Shown: positions 14,285 through 24,400 of the stretch, one piece after another
Position numbering within the stretch: position 1 is the stretch's first letter
How the letters are laid out: each line of letters starts with the position of its first letter
Source: Strix aluco
Lineage: Eukaryota > Chordata > Aves > Strigiformes > Strigidae
Direction: 5' to 3'
NCBI RefSeq assembly: GCF_031877795.1
Contig: NC_133943.1
Span: 11,587,001 to 11,651,000, forward strand
DNA: 64,000 nt
The notes under the pieces: model-generated
What the model was told of the DNA's origin: nothing
Database searches by the model: none
Seen by the model: only the letters and a program-made list of their open reading frames with translations
Made by a program: the position numbers and the translations under genes

Positions 14285-14413
14285 TTCCTTCCTTCCTTCC
14301 TTCCTTCCTTCCTTCCTTCCTTCCTTCCTTCCTTCCTTCCTTCCTTCCTTCCTTCCTTTCTTTCCTTTCTTTCCTTTCTTTTTCTTTCTCTTCTTTCTCT
14401 TCTTTCTTTCTCT
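14206..14413. repeat. compound (TTTC)n-(TTCC)n microsatellite
   Basis: A tetranucleotide tract made of TTTC units to about 14280, then TTCC units to about 14356, then mixed TTTCC/TTTC units to 14413. The whole 208 bp is pyrimidine on the + strand. The clean switch from one unit to the other suggests a point mutation in one repeat that then spread by slippage. Open frames across it (poly Phe-Leu-Ser or Lys-Glu-Arg) are artefacts. Confidence 0.97.
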
Positions 14414-17400
14414 AGCTTCCCACCCCCCCAAGTCTTTCCTTTCTTTTTCCTTCTGTATCTTGTGAATCTGTGTCTATGTAAAATCTGTCCAAATATTTAC
14501 AAAAGGAAATGCTGGGTTGTGAAACTGAATTCGGAGAAAATGTTACACATGCTAAAGAAATGCATCCAGCATGGTTTCCAAATGTTCCCACATGCATTTT
14601 TGTTCTCTGTCTCAAGTGTTGAGGCTTGATCCTTCATATCTTTATTCAGACAAAACTTGCACTGAGGGCAGCAAGATCCAGGCTCAGGTCAGGTCCAATG
14701 GTGCTGTAATTCTGGCTTTACTGGAACCGTTCAGGACTGATTTTGGCCATGAGTGACTAGTTGAAAAGCCTGAATAACCAGTATTACTAGGTAACAGGTT
14801 TGTGCAATGGGCCAGTTCCAGGCCAGGGGTTATCTACACTTGTCACCAAGTTCTAACTAATTGGCATCAGTGTCAGTTAATGCAGAAGCTGTCTGCAGCC
14901 CTTTATTACCCTCAGAGATAAACATCAACCAGGTTGCACTGGGAGACCCGTGGCCTCTGGGGAAAGCCAGCCAGGTCTCCAGTCCTGCTAAGACAAAGAC
15001 AACACGCTCAGCTGTGACACGATGAAATTGCCATGAAGTAATTTTCCCAAGAAGTCCCTAATGTCAGGAGTGAGGGCTCACACTCCTGGGGCTCTCATGT
15101 TGTTATGGACTTTTACACGTTTTGATAGAGAAACGTGGGAACTGTTAAAGCCCAGGGGATACAGGGGGCTGAATGCCGGCAGTGGGTCCCATCTGCTCAA
15201 ATCAAAGCATCACCTCCCACCCCAGCACTTCATGCTCTTGTTTCTATTATTACCCTTACAATGACATTGTGGCCTGAGTGCAAATACGGATTGTTTTGGA
15301 GGAAGGGGTTAATTTTGTATTTCCTGGCTTTTGTTAAGACAGGAAATCTAACCCTTAAGAAAGGTATTCAGGTCAGAGCAAGCTCCTAAATGCCACTTCA
15401 GCCCTGTTTTGTATTTTCCTTTCTTTCATTCTTATGGCAGGTTTATTTAAGAAAAGAAAACAAAAATAGAGTAAAGCAAGGAAATAGCTAGTCCAGGATT
15501 ATAAGTGATTAAGCACACACTGCCACATGTGATGAATTTTTTTTTTCCTGATTTGCACTGGGTGTAAACAAGACCAGATTCAAAAGTCTCACAATTATAT
15601 AAGTCCATCAAAGAGCAATTATCATCGTTGCGGAGGCAAATTCCCTTTGCGCAAAGGCCTCAGCTGGATGTCTTCCCTGCACTGTCTCAGAACAGCCAAG
15701 GTCCGTGGTGTCTGGCCCATATTTAAAATTTGTATGGTGCTGGTTAACATCACGACTGGAAAGGTGGTTGTCATTGAGAGCACACTCTCACTTAGCTGTG
15801 CAGGTGTCAGACATGGCAATTTCTTTAAACCTGGCAAAAATTGAGATTGTCAAACTGGAGGAAGAAAATCTCAGTCTTTTAGCTGTTTTCCTTGTGGGAC
15901 ACTGAGAAGAGTTTGGGACAACGAGAGAAAAGACTGTCAGTGGCATAGGGATACCTGCATCTGTGCGTCAGGGATGGCTGTTCCCACTAACGAGGCACTG
16001 GTGGCACAGCACCATTAAAAATCCTGCTTTCCATTAAAGCGTTCAAGTGAAGCCTCCCAACTCATGCTTCTGCTCCTGGAACACAGAAGTCTTTGGGCTG
16101 ATTGGGGGAGATCAACATCCCGATCAAATCCCCTGGGAGAAGGACATTCCCAGCTCCTAACCCTGCAGGGATTCAGCGCTTAGGCTGAGCAGAGTCCTTG
16201 CCTCTCCTGTGCTCCTGCCCCGTGGTGCCTTAAATTGCTCCTGCATCCCACTCCAAAGGAGTAAAGTGAAGTAATTTCTGGGTATAAACTTACAGAAAGC
16301 TCAACATCTGAGGTCCATATCAAAAGATGACATTTTCTCTAGGAAAAGGTGATGAATCAAGTCCTGTCCTGTGGCCGTCTGCTATACTGGTTTCTGCTGC
16401 AAGACGCTGGCAAGCAATCGATCACTGGTAATTCCTGCTGATCAGCTCCTTAGAAAAATCTGGGTAGGTTGGTGTTTGCCAGATGACGTGCAAGGTCACT
16501 AGAGCTTGGCCATGGTATGGTGTTGCAGCAGCATCACGTCTGTCTCAGAGCTGGCTCAGAGCGCATCAGAGGAGGGCAGGTGGGTCCGCCACGGCCTGTG
16601 GCATGGCCCCCACTCCTGCCCGCCTCCCACATGCTCGTGTGCAGGGGGACGGTGTCACCCGCCCAGCTGGTGGGTCCCGTGACTCACATCCAGTGATCTG
16701 CTGTGGACAGCTGCGGGGTCCCAGTAAGAGAGTGGGGGACAGTGTGGTGGAGCAGAGTCATTTCCCAGCACGAAGTGTGTGAGCGTTTCTCCCACAATCT
16801 GTTTCCAACCCGCTGTTAAAAGAACAACAATAAATAAATGGATTGAAAAGTGCAATCCCATGTTTATTTTTAAGGAACATGTTGAAAAAACAGATTTGCT
16901 TTGAGGCTGCAGTTCTGGCAAAAACGCCACTGCTCAGCAGAGCAGAGACAATCCTGGGATAAGCGGGTGAGCCGGAGCTGGCACTCGCCTGCCTGTGCCT
17001 GTCCCTGTGCCCCCTCCTCCTGGCCACCCGTGGGAGGCTGGAAGGCCCTGGAGATCTTGGCCAGACACAGAGCCCGGCTGGTTTGAGAAGGAGGTCTGAG
17101 GTGGTTAAAGACTGAGGGACATTGGTAGGGGAGAAGATGGAAAGTTTGAGGAGTGATGGTTGGCAGCCCACGAGGCTGGTGGGGCAGGATGGTGGGAGAG
17201 GAGCCCTGGGGTAGATGAGGAGGTCTCCTCTGAAAGAAGCAGCTGAAGAAGGGAAATGAAAACAGAAAACTACTGAACGATGCAGGGAAGGAGCAGCACA
17301 GCTGGGGCCAGCAGCACGGAGGGAAGAGACATCACTGGGAAAGGGCTGGGGGAAAAGGGCTGAAGTGGGAGGAGGTGCTGGGGCCGCAGAGGTGGCTGGG

Positions 17401-17735
17401 GGCAGCGAGCAGCCGGGAGCCAGCGGGGCCAGGGAGGCATTGCGGGGCGGCAGGGGAAGTGGAAGCATCGCTGACTGGAAGCCCTGAGTAATAAACACCC
17501 GAGTATCTTGGTGGATGCCAGACACCCACGGGGAAAAGAAAACTTTTGGGAAGTGCTGATGCACTACCAAGGGGGGAAAAAAGAGAGCTCCCACCACTCC
17601 ACTGCTGGTTACTGGGCAGCACCAACTCCTGGGGGTGTTCTCAGCAGGGAAAATGAACTTTGCGTGGGCTGCAGGTCTACTACATTTTTTCCTTACACAT
17701 AAAACATGATGGGAACGGCTCTCAAATATGTGTTT
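14414..17735. other. intergenic, with a purine-rich stretch at about 17070-17480
   Basis: No gene is recognised. From about 17070 to 17480 the + strand is clearly purine-rich, with many GGAG, GAAG and GGGA runs. The complementary pyrimidine-rich strand is therefore poor in stop codons, which explains the 356-codon open frame on the - strand at 16758-17828. That frame begins at a TTG, is rich in Ser and Pro, and has no recognisable domain. Confidence 0.55.
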
Positions 17736-17855
17736 ACGTAATAAATACATATACAAATAGATGTATACACATATATATTTATGTGTAGATATGTCTGTAC
17801 AGGTACATATGTCTATGCATGAATACAAATATATGTATGCATATGCTTGTCTCGT
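17736..17855. repeat. TA/TG-rich alternating purine-pyrimidine tract
   Basis: A degenerate tract of alternating ATA, TGTA, CATA and ATGT units, not a pure dinucleotide array. It is separated from a similar TG-rich tract at 18130-18530 by about 270 bp of GC-rich DNA, and lies about 1 kb upstream of the DUSP1 start site. Confidence 0.75.
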
Positions 17856-18025
17856 TATAGTTTAGGAGAATAAGCATGCCCGCACCCAAGGCTCCACATC
17901 TGCCTGCATTGCTGCTCCAGCAGCTTCCTTCCCCCCGCAATGCTCCGATTTCTGTGGGAAAGGGGGAGCAGCCAGTGCTGGGGGGTGGGTGAAGGCTGCC
18001 CCAGCCCCAGCCAGGCCCGAGCCAT

Positions 18026-18047
18026 GGGGCAGGGGATGGGGTGGGGG
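18026..18047 (+). other. predicted G-quadruplex motif upstream of DUSP1
   Basis: Four runs of four or five guanines (18026-18029, 18032-18035, 18038-18041, 18043-18047) are separated by loops of only 2, 2 and 1 bases. This fits the standard rule for an intramolecular G-quadruplex well. It lies about 730 bp upstream of the inferred DUSP1 start site, in a G-rich block (17940-18140). That it folds in the cell is inference. Confidence 0.7.
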
Positions 18048-18129
18048 ACAGCCAGCAGTGGGGTGGCCCAGCCCCAGGACACCTGTGCTGGGGTGGCGGG
18101 CGCAGGGCTGGGGGGTGCGAGTGGGGGGG

Positions 18130-18532
18130 TGGATGTGTGTGTATGAGGGGGCGGGCGCATGCGTGGTTGTAGGTGTGCGTACATCTGTGTGTGTGTGTGT
18201 ACATGTCTGTGTTTGTATGTGCACATGTCTGTATGTGTATGTGCACGTCTGCATGTGTATAGGCATGTTTATGTATTTATATATGTATATATGTACATAT
18301 GTATATGTGTGTCTGTAGGCAAGTGTGTGCACGTCTGTCAGCACCTGTATGTGTTTCTCTGTGTATATGTTTATGTGTGTGTGGTAAGTGCTTGTGTATG
18401 TGTGTGTCTATATGTACATGTTCATACATGTGTATGTGCGTGTGTTGGTGCGTGCAGCACCCCAGCGCATGTGGCCGCACAGGTGTCCCTGTGTGTGCCC
18501 GTGTGTATCTGTGTGTCCATACGTGTGTGTGG
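18130..18532. repeat. degenerate TG-rich tract upstream of DUSP1
   Basis: About 400 bp dominated by TGTGTG, TGTATG and TGTACATG units, many interrupted. It ends shortly before a run of 12 guanines (18543-18554) that precedes the CpG island. Alternating purine-pyrimidine DNA like this can take up the Z form and is mutation-prone. All open frames across it (Cys-Val-His or His-Thr rich) follow from the repeat. Confidence 0.9.
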
Positions 18533-18624
18533 AGGCAGATTTGGGGGGGGGGGGTACCCACGCGGAGCTGCCTGCCCTGTCTCTACCCGGGCGCGCCGGC
18601 GCGCTCGGGCGGCCCCGCGGCACA

Positions 18625-18632
18625 TGACGTCA
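18625..18632 (+). promoter_or_regulatory. perfect palindromic CRE of DUSP1
   Basis: The eight-base sequence TGACGTCA is the full consensus site for CREB/ATF factors. It lies about 117 bp upstream of the TATA box. Mammalian MKP-1 promoters are known to carry two CREs and an E-box in the proximal region that mediate induction by cAMP, calcium and stress; the same set is present here. Confidence 0.9.
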
Positions 18633-18674
18633 CGCCGGCGGGGCTGGGCGCGCCCGTGCTGGCGCACCGCCAGG

Positions 18675-18682
18675 TGACGTCT
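18675..18682 (+). promoter_or_regulatory. second CRE-like site of DUSP1
   Basis: TGACGTCT differs from the full CRE at the last base only. It lies exactly 50 bp downstream of the first CRE (start to start) and 67 bp upstream of the TATA box. The spacing is close to five helical turns, so both sites could face the same side of the DNA. Its function is inferred from the known mammalian promoter. Confidence 0.8.
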
Positions 18683-18693
18683 TCGCGCGCGCC

Positions 18694-18702
18694 CACGTGA
18701 CG
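18694..18702 (+). promoter_or_regulatory. E-box overlapping a CRE half site
   Basis: CACGTG (18694-18699) is a canonical E-box for USF/MYC-type bHLH factors. It runs directly into TGACG (18698-18702), a CRE half site, giving CACGTGACG. It lies about 43 bp upstream of the TATA box. An E-box next to the CREs is also described for mammalian MKP-1 promoters. Confidence 0.8.
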
Positions 18703-18741
18703 CGGCCCCATTGAGAAAACGCCGGCCCGGCGGCGCGGCCC

Positions 18742-18748
18742 TATATAA
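18742..18748 (+). promoter_or_regulatory. TATA box of DUSP1
   Basis: TATATAA stands alone in GC-rich DNA. A start site about 30 bp downstream, near the A at 18774, would give a 5'UTR of about 106 bases with no upstream ATG. The exact start site is inferred. Confidence 0.9.
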
Positions 18749-18879
18749 GGCGGGCGCGGGCGTGCGGGGCCGGACTGGGTCGTGCGGTGCTGCGCTTCCG
18801 CGGGACACCGGCACCTCCGGCACCGGCCGCGCCTTCCTCCTCACTACTGTTACTCCTCCTCCCCTCGGCCGCAGCCGCC

Positions 18880-20801
18880 ATGGTGAACCTGCGGGTGTGC
18901 GCGCTGGAGTGCGAGGCGCTGCGGGGGCTGCTGCAGGAGCGCGCCGCGCAGTGCCTCGTCCTCGACTGCCGCTCCTTCTTCTCCTTCAACGCCGCGCACA
19001 TCCGCGGCTCCTGCAACGTGCGCCTCAGCACCATCGTCCGCCGCCGCGCCAAGGGCGCCCTGGCGCTGGAGCACGTCGTCCCCAACGAGGAGCTGCGCGC
19101 CCGCCTGCGCCAGGGGCTGTTGCACACCGTGGTGCTGCTGGACGAGCGCAGCGCCGACCTGGAGCTGCCCAAGCGCGACAGCACGCTGCTGCTGGCCCTC
19201 GGTACCCTCTGCAGGGAGGCCCGCGGCGCCCGCATCTGCTTCCTCAAGGGTGAGTGGCCCCGGGACCACCCCCGCCGGGGAGGGGGGGACGGGACACGCG
19301 GCCGGGGAGCGCAGCAGGCGCGGCAGTGCCGCTCTCCCCCGCCTCTCCCGGCCGCGCAGCGCTCACCCGGCGCCTCTCTCCCCGCTCTGTCCCCGCAGGA
19401 GGTTACGAAGCTTTCTCGTCCGCCTGCTCCGAGCTCTGCACCAAGCCGGCCGCCCCCACCGGCCTCAGCCTGCCCCTCAGCGCCAGCAGCGCGCCCGGCA
19501 GCGCCGACTCGGGGTGCAGCTCCTGCGGCACCCCCCTCTACGACCAGGTGAGCGGGGACGGGGAGGGCAGCTCCGGCGGCTCCGTGCGAGGCCTGGGGGC
19601 GAGCAGGCAGCCTGCGGCTTTCGTGCGACAAAAGGAGGGGAGGCTGGCCGAGAACTGCCGGGCGAAGTTAACCGGTTGCCCGTCCTTTCTGTTCTAGGGC
19701 GGGCCCGTGGAAATCCTGCCGTTCCTCTACTTGGGCAGCGCTTACCATGCCTCCCGAAAAGACATGCTGGACGCTTTGGGGATCACGGCATTAATCAACG
19801 TCTCGGCAAACTGTCCCAACCACTTCGAAGGGCACTACCAGTATAAAAGTATCCCTGTGGAGGACAACCACAAGGCAGATATCAGCTCCTGGTTTAACGA
19901 GGCGATTGATTTCATAGGTAAATGAGCTCTCTTTACAGTCTGTTCTTTTTAGGGGTAATGTACCCTGAGAAGTGATTTTTAGTTATTGTCTTCCCCCAGT
20001 AAAACCTACATTTGCGTTTGGGGAGTTTCATTCAATTGGGGAGATATAATCGGAGAACACTTCCATTAATTTTATTCTACTCGGAGGACTAATCTTAGCT
20101 TCACAAAGCTGTTTGAAATCTTGAATCAAGAGGCATTGGTCTTACAGAAAAGAGCTAGTGAACTTAAGCAGATCAGTATTAAAGTAATCTTGCAAGACTG
20201 CTGAAGTGACCTGAAGGAGCTATTAGTATAATTGGAATTGGAGCCCAGAATGAAAATAGCTTGACTGCTGGTTCCCTCGGGACAAAGGCTCTCTTTGTCT
20301 CAAAAGCACTGGGTGCATCTATTAGGCTAAGGAAGGGATGGATGAAAGAAATGTAAAACAGCAGCCTGTGCTTTCCCACCTCTGGAAACAGTGGGACTTG
20401 TTTGCTAACTGTGTATTTTAATTCTTTCAGACTCAGTTAAAAATGATGGAGGAAGGGTATTTGTGCACTGCCAGGCTGGCATTTCCCGGTCAGCAACCAT
20501 CTGCCTTGCTTATCTCATGAGGACCAACAGAGTCAAACTGGATGAAGCCTTTGAGTTTGTGAAGCAGAGAAGAAGCATCATTTCCCCAAACTTCAGCTTC
20601 ATGGGGCAGCTGCTTCAGTTTGAGTCGCAGGTCCTTGCCCCCAACTGCTCAGCGGAAGCTGGGAGCCCCGCTATGTCAGTATTGGACAGAGGAGCCTCGA
20701 CCACCACTGTCTTTAACTTTCCAGTCTCCATCCCTGTTCACACCTCGTCCAGTGCTTTAAGCTATCTTCAGAGCCCCATCACCACTTCCCCGAGCTGCTG
20801 A
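18880..20801 (+). CDS. DUSP1: dual specificity phosphatase 1 (MAP kinase phosphatase 1, MKP-1)
   Basis: Nuclear phosphatase that removes phosphate from both Thr and Tyr of the activation loop of ERK, JNK and p38, ending MAPK signalling. Coding exons are 18880-19249, 19399-19547, 19698-19917 and 20431-20801; introns are 149, 150 and 513 bp, all GT-AG, with phases 1, 0 and 1. The product has 369 residues (human 367). The ATG sits in a near-ideal context (GCCGCCATGG) and the human protein also begins Met-Val. An N-terminal rhodanese-like domain (about 10-135) holds the kinase-interaction motif, three arginines at 54-56. The catalytic domain (about 174-315) has general acid Asp229 and the loop HCQAGISRSA with Cys260 and Arg266. 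An FNFP docking motif (341-344) and two Ser-Pro sites at 361 and 366, matching the known ERK-phosphorylated serines, close the protein. All key residues are intact. The extra residues against human lie in the N-terminal half. Identification is from direct recognition of the protein and is very secure. Confidence 0.99.
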
Positions 20802-21260
20802 AAAACAGGTGAAAATATGGTCAGAACTCAGACTTACTGTCTCAGAAGTGCAATAACTACAGGGACAGTGTCATCAGCCACTTGTGTTTTGTGGGAACCA
20901 TCCATGCATCCCAGAACAGTGTCGTAAACGGAGAGGAGCTCACCTGATGCCAGAGAACTAGGTGTTACTGATTCTTCTGCTGACTTTTAAAGCCAGTATC
21001 TGGATGTCTACACAGAGATCAATGGACACTGTCTCTTCCTGAGCTGTTCCTCCTTGTCTTCTGTCTGTCCTAAGCCTGCTCCATGTTTAGTAGCATGCTC
21101 ACCAGTATTCCCATTCCTGGACACTTTGAGCAACACTGATGCTGTCCCCTTTTATATGACAGTCCTATTTATTTATTTTTACATTAGTGCATTGGGTTTT
21201 TTTGCCTTTACAAACCTAAAGTTTCATTTCTAGAGAAACCAAATACCTCAGTATTTTTTG

Positions 21261-21268
21261 GTACTGTA
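21261..21268 (+). promoter_or_regulatory. miR-101 8-mer seed site in DUSP1 3'UTR
   Basis: GTACTGTA is the full 8-mer target for the miR-101 seed. In mammals miR-101 is reported to repress MKP-1. That the site acts in this bird is inference. Confidence 0.65.
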
Positions 21269-21450
21269 ATCCTGTGTGTGTATGTCAGCTCTTCTTGTTT
21301 CCCAAGCACTGACGTGAAAGCACCAGGCGAGTGCTTTTTTGAGTTGCCAAGGGTTGTATGTTTGCTGATTTATTTATGATGTGAAATAATATATTTCTTC
21401 TTATGAAGACATAGTTTTGTTACATGATTATAACTTTTTTATACAAACAG

Positions 21451-21456
21451 AATAAA
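21451..21456 (+). terminator. polyadenylation signal of DUSP1
   Basis: Canonical AATAAA about 650 bases after the stop codon. It is the only consensus signal I see between the stop codon and 21480, and it lies after the AU-rich elements. Cleavage is expected 10-30 bases downstream, about 21465-21485. Confidence 0.85.
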
Positions 21457-21485
21457 TTATGATATTTCTATTGAGCTGGATGATG

Positions 21486-24400
21486 CATTCTTTAAGATCT
21501 TCCATTTTTACAGTCCCAAAACTCCTGTGGAAGCTCCCAGGTGAAGAGCTGTAAGAAAAATCTGAATTTCCAAATCTGCTCTCAAGTCTTCACTGAACTA
21601 GATGGAAAAATGGGTTTAAACAACATAATTGACTAGAAATTACTGCTGCTTCTTAACCTGAGCTCTTCTTTGTCCCATATAATTATATGCAGTGGCAGAG
21701 AGCCAAGGCTGGCTTCTCAGCTGTAAGGTGGATTTGGCTGCAGTGGTGGACACAGCTGTAACAGTTTGAACCAGCTGAGACTTGGACACAAGGTTACAGT
21801 GATTTTAAAATAGTTCTTTTCCTAGGAAGGAGAAAGAAGTTTCATTATTGCTTGTTTACTTTTAATGCTTCAAAGGTTAAGTCTAAAAATTAGCCTGTTG
21901 ATAACAGATCCCCAGTGCTTGTGAGTTTGTGCCAAGGTGTTTTCTTTTTCTGGCCCACCTCCTTGATTCCTTTTTGCAACTCAAGCTGCCTCTGATGCCT
22001 GGAGTGAAGTATTTGGCTTGCTGGGCTGTCTCTGTAAACAAATGGGGACATAACATGAGATCAGGTAACCAACAAGTCACTTTCTTACCCAGACCCAAAT
22101 AAATTCTCTCCTCCTGCAGATTCTCCCTAGAGTGACTTTTATCTGGTGTTTCAGTTGAGGCAATGAAGAGTTATGTAGCATATCAAAAGCCAAGCAGGGA
22201 AGCTCTAAGGGACCGGCACTCCTGGCAGCTCATGGGCAGGAGCTGTGGGGTGAGGGTGATGGGCAGCAAATGGTGCAGGGTTAGTGCTGTGTGGTGTGAC
22301 AGAACTGTGCATCTCCACGGGGTGTGGGGGGTAGGATGGTATGGGGGAAGCAGAGTTGCTGTGACATACCCTTACCAGGGGAAGCTGATGTGGAAGAGAC
22401 ACAGCTGGAAGCTTGCTTTCCTCAGCAGGGTACTAATTCTGGTAACAGGGAGATGGATGCTGAGGGAAGCACTAGGGCATCAGGTGTCCTATGTCCACTC
22501 CAGAAGGGAGCCACCAGTCCTTGCATCTCTCATACTGAGAGTCAAATCAAAAATGGTTTTGCTTGGGCAGATACAGCAGGTCATGACTCTCTGTGTAAAA
22601 TCAAGGTGTTTCAGGGGCTTTTTAAGCATAAAGCAGCTGTGGTTTTGTCACATAACTGGAGACAAGCAAAGCACCACAAACTTCTGCTGAAATCCTGCAA
22701 GTTACCTGGAATATTAATGGTGCTAAAATCCAGGACTCTTCTCCTGGGACAAGGTGCCCTTGAAGGATGGGATGATGCACTGCTGCGTCTGAAATTCTTC
22801 CATGTGAGCTACCCTTCCAACGCAGCTCTGTCGTCAGCACTACACGTCGGCCATCGCCAAGCTTCAACCTGACACCAAGGGATAAAAAAAATGGAGCAGC
22901 TAAAAGGAGGAGAGGTCCCTGGGCACTAAGAAGCAAAGTTAGAAACCCTTACTTTCCTAAAGCATGCATGAACCTCAAAGTGAATATTCTTCCCCAAAGT
23001 CTGTCCCGTGCTGCAAATCCTGCAAAACCCCTTTGTCCATGGAAAGTCCCTTGGCAGGTTGTGCTGCTCCGTGGGATGGCACCTACCTGTCAAGCGTGCA
23101 AGGCTGTTCCTGAATGCATGAGCCTCTTTACACCTGCAGTAAACAGTGGAACAAACTTTCACCTTCAAAGCAAAGCAGAGCTTGTTCAGTGGAAAAATAC
23201 AACCTTGGCAGCCTCGGCCATGCAACTGATAAAAAAAAATCCTGCCTGTTAATCGCAATTCAAACAGAAATCCGCTCCCCGTCAGCCGGGAGAGCTTGTT
23301 TATGTGTTTCTTGGAACAATAAAACTCATTACCTGGCAGCCGATCAGCTTTTATAACCTAAGCAGGCACCTGACAGAGGGGTGCAAAAGAGAGCTGCTTC
23401 AGCACAAAGCCCATGGCAGAAAAGCCAGCCAGCAACCGCAGGGCTTCGGTCCCAGCGAGGCACCGACATGCACTTCCAGCTCTGTGGACACACGATGTGC
23501 TTTTCCAAGTCTTTGTTGTGATCCTTCTGCTGTCTCCCATAATCAGAGTCCCACAGTGCCCAGAGCCCACAGACTCCTGCAAACTCTCTGTGGACAGGAT
23601 CGCACCCAGATCCCAGGCTGCTCCCAGTCCAAACAAGAGGAGGATGAGGGCGCAAGAACAACAGCGAAAAGTAAAGAGAGATCAGAGTGAGACCTGCAAA
23701 CTTCACCTCAGTGCCACAGTTCTGGGGAGACAGATGGGCTCAGCTGGGAGGGTTGCTGGGAGCGGGGAAGGAAGGACTGGCGTAGCTGGCAAGGTGGGGG
23801 CAGAGGAGGAGGTATGAGGCAGACAAGGAGACACGAGGGGCTGAGATGGGCGGTGGCAGAGCCCATGCATGGCAGAGCTGGAGGACACCTTGATGACACA
23901 GCTGAGCTGAACTTTGCCTGCTGTAAAAGTGTTAGGGAGGCATTTTCCCTTCTCGCCCCTCATTTATTCTCCCTGCTTTACTGTTTTGTTTGTTTGGGAT
24001 ATCTGGGCACACAGTTCACCCTGGCTTACAGCTTTGAACTCCGTTTCCTCCGGCTTCCACGCGAGCCGGGTGTCCCCCTGCGGGGCTTGGCCGAGACCCT
24101 GCCCCTTGTACCTGATTGAAGACCCTTAGAAACCTGGCACACAGCGGGTATGCATAGGGTTTTCAGCTTATATAAACCTGTAGTTCTACAGTTGCATAGA
24201 TCCCCATGGAAACCACGAGGAGTTTCCCCTTGGTGAGGATGGCAGTAACATCACTTCCTGCTGCTGACAAACCAATTTGTCACGAAGTGACAAAAAGGCA
24301 TGTTTTGTGTTGGCAGGAACTGGCTCCGGGCTTTGTTCCTCCCAAGCCAGAGGCTGCTCACCCACCCCAAAGGCAAACAATGGCCATTGTGTGCTGTGCA

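Larger units (their letters stand above)
18560..19600. other. CpG island of DUSP1
   Basis: A very GC-rich, CpG-rich block covering the DUSP1 proximal promoter, the first two exons and the intron between them. CpG density falls in the third intron and beyond. CpG islands at the 5' ends of immediate-early and housekeeping genes are normally unmethylated in the germ line, which fits the high CpG content kept here. Confidence 0.9.
20802..21475 (+). other. DUSP1 3'UTR with AU-rich elements
   Basis: About 670 bases from the stop codon to the probable cleavage site. Overlapping ATTTA pentamers occur at 21167-21175 (within ATTTATTTATTT) and again at 21368-21376. Such AU-rich elements are bound by TTP-family and HuR proteins and make mammalian DUSP1 mRNA short-lived unless stabilised. 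Seed matches for miR-101 (21261-21268) and miR-200b/c/429 (21103-21109 and 21249-21255) are present. The extent of the 3'UTR is inferred from the polyadenylation signal. Confidence 0.85.

Noticed and set aside
14183-14465. Lys/Glu/Arg-rich and Phe/Leu/Ser-rich frames
   Set aside because: They are translations of the TTTC/TTCC microsatellite.
16758-17828. 356-codon frame on the - strand upstream of DUSP1
   Set aside because: It begins at TTG, is low-complexity Ser/Pro-rich and runs along the pyrimidine-rich strand, where stops are rare. No domain is recognisable.
17779-18700. Several frames of 90-170 codons rich in Cys/Val or His/Thr
   Set aside because: They follow from the TG-rich tract and overlap each other in many frames on both strands.
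18741-19846. Long frames on both strands across DUSP1 exons 1-3, including 296 codons on the - strand
   Set aside because: They are shadows of the real coding exons and of high GC content.
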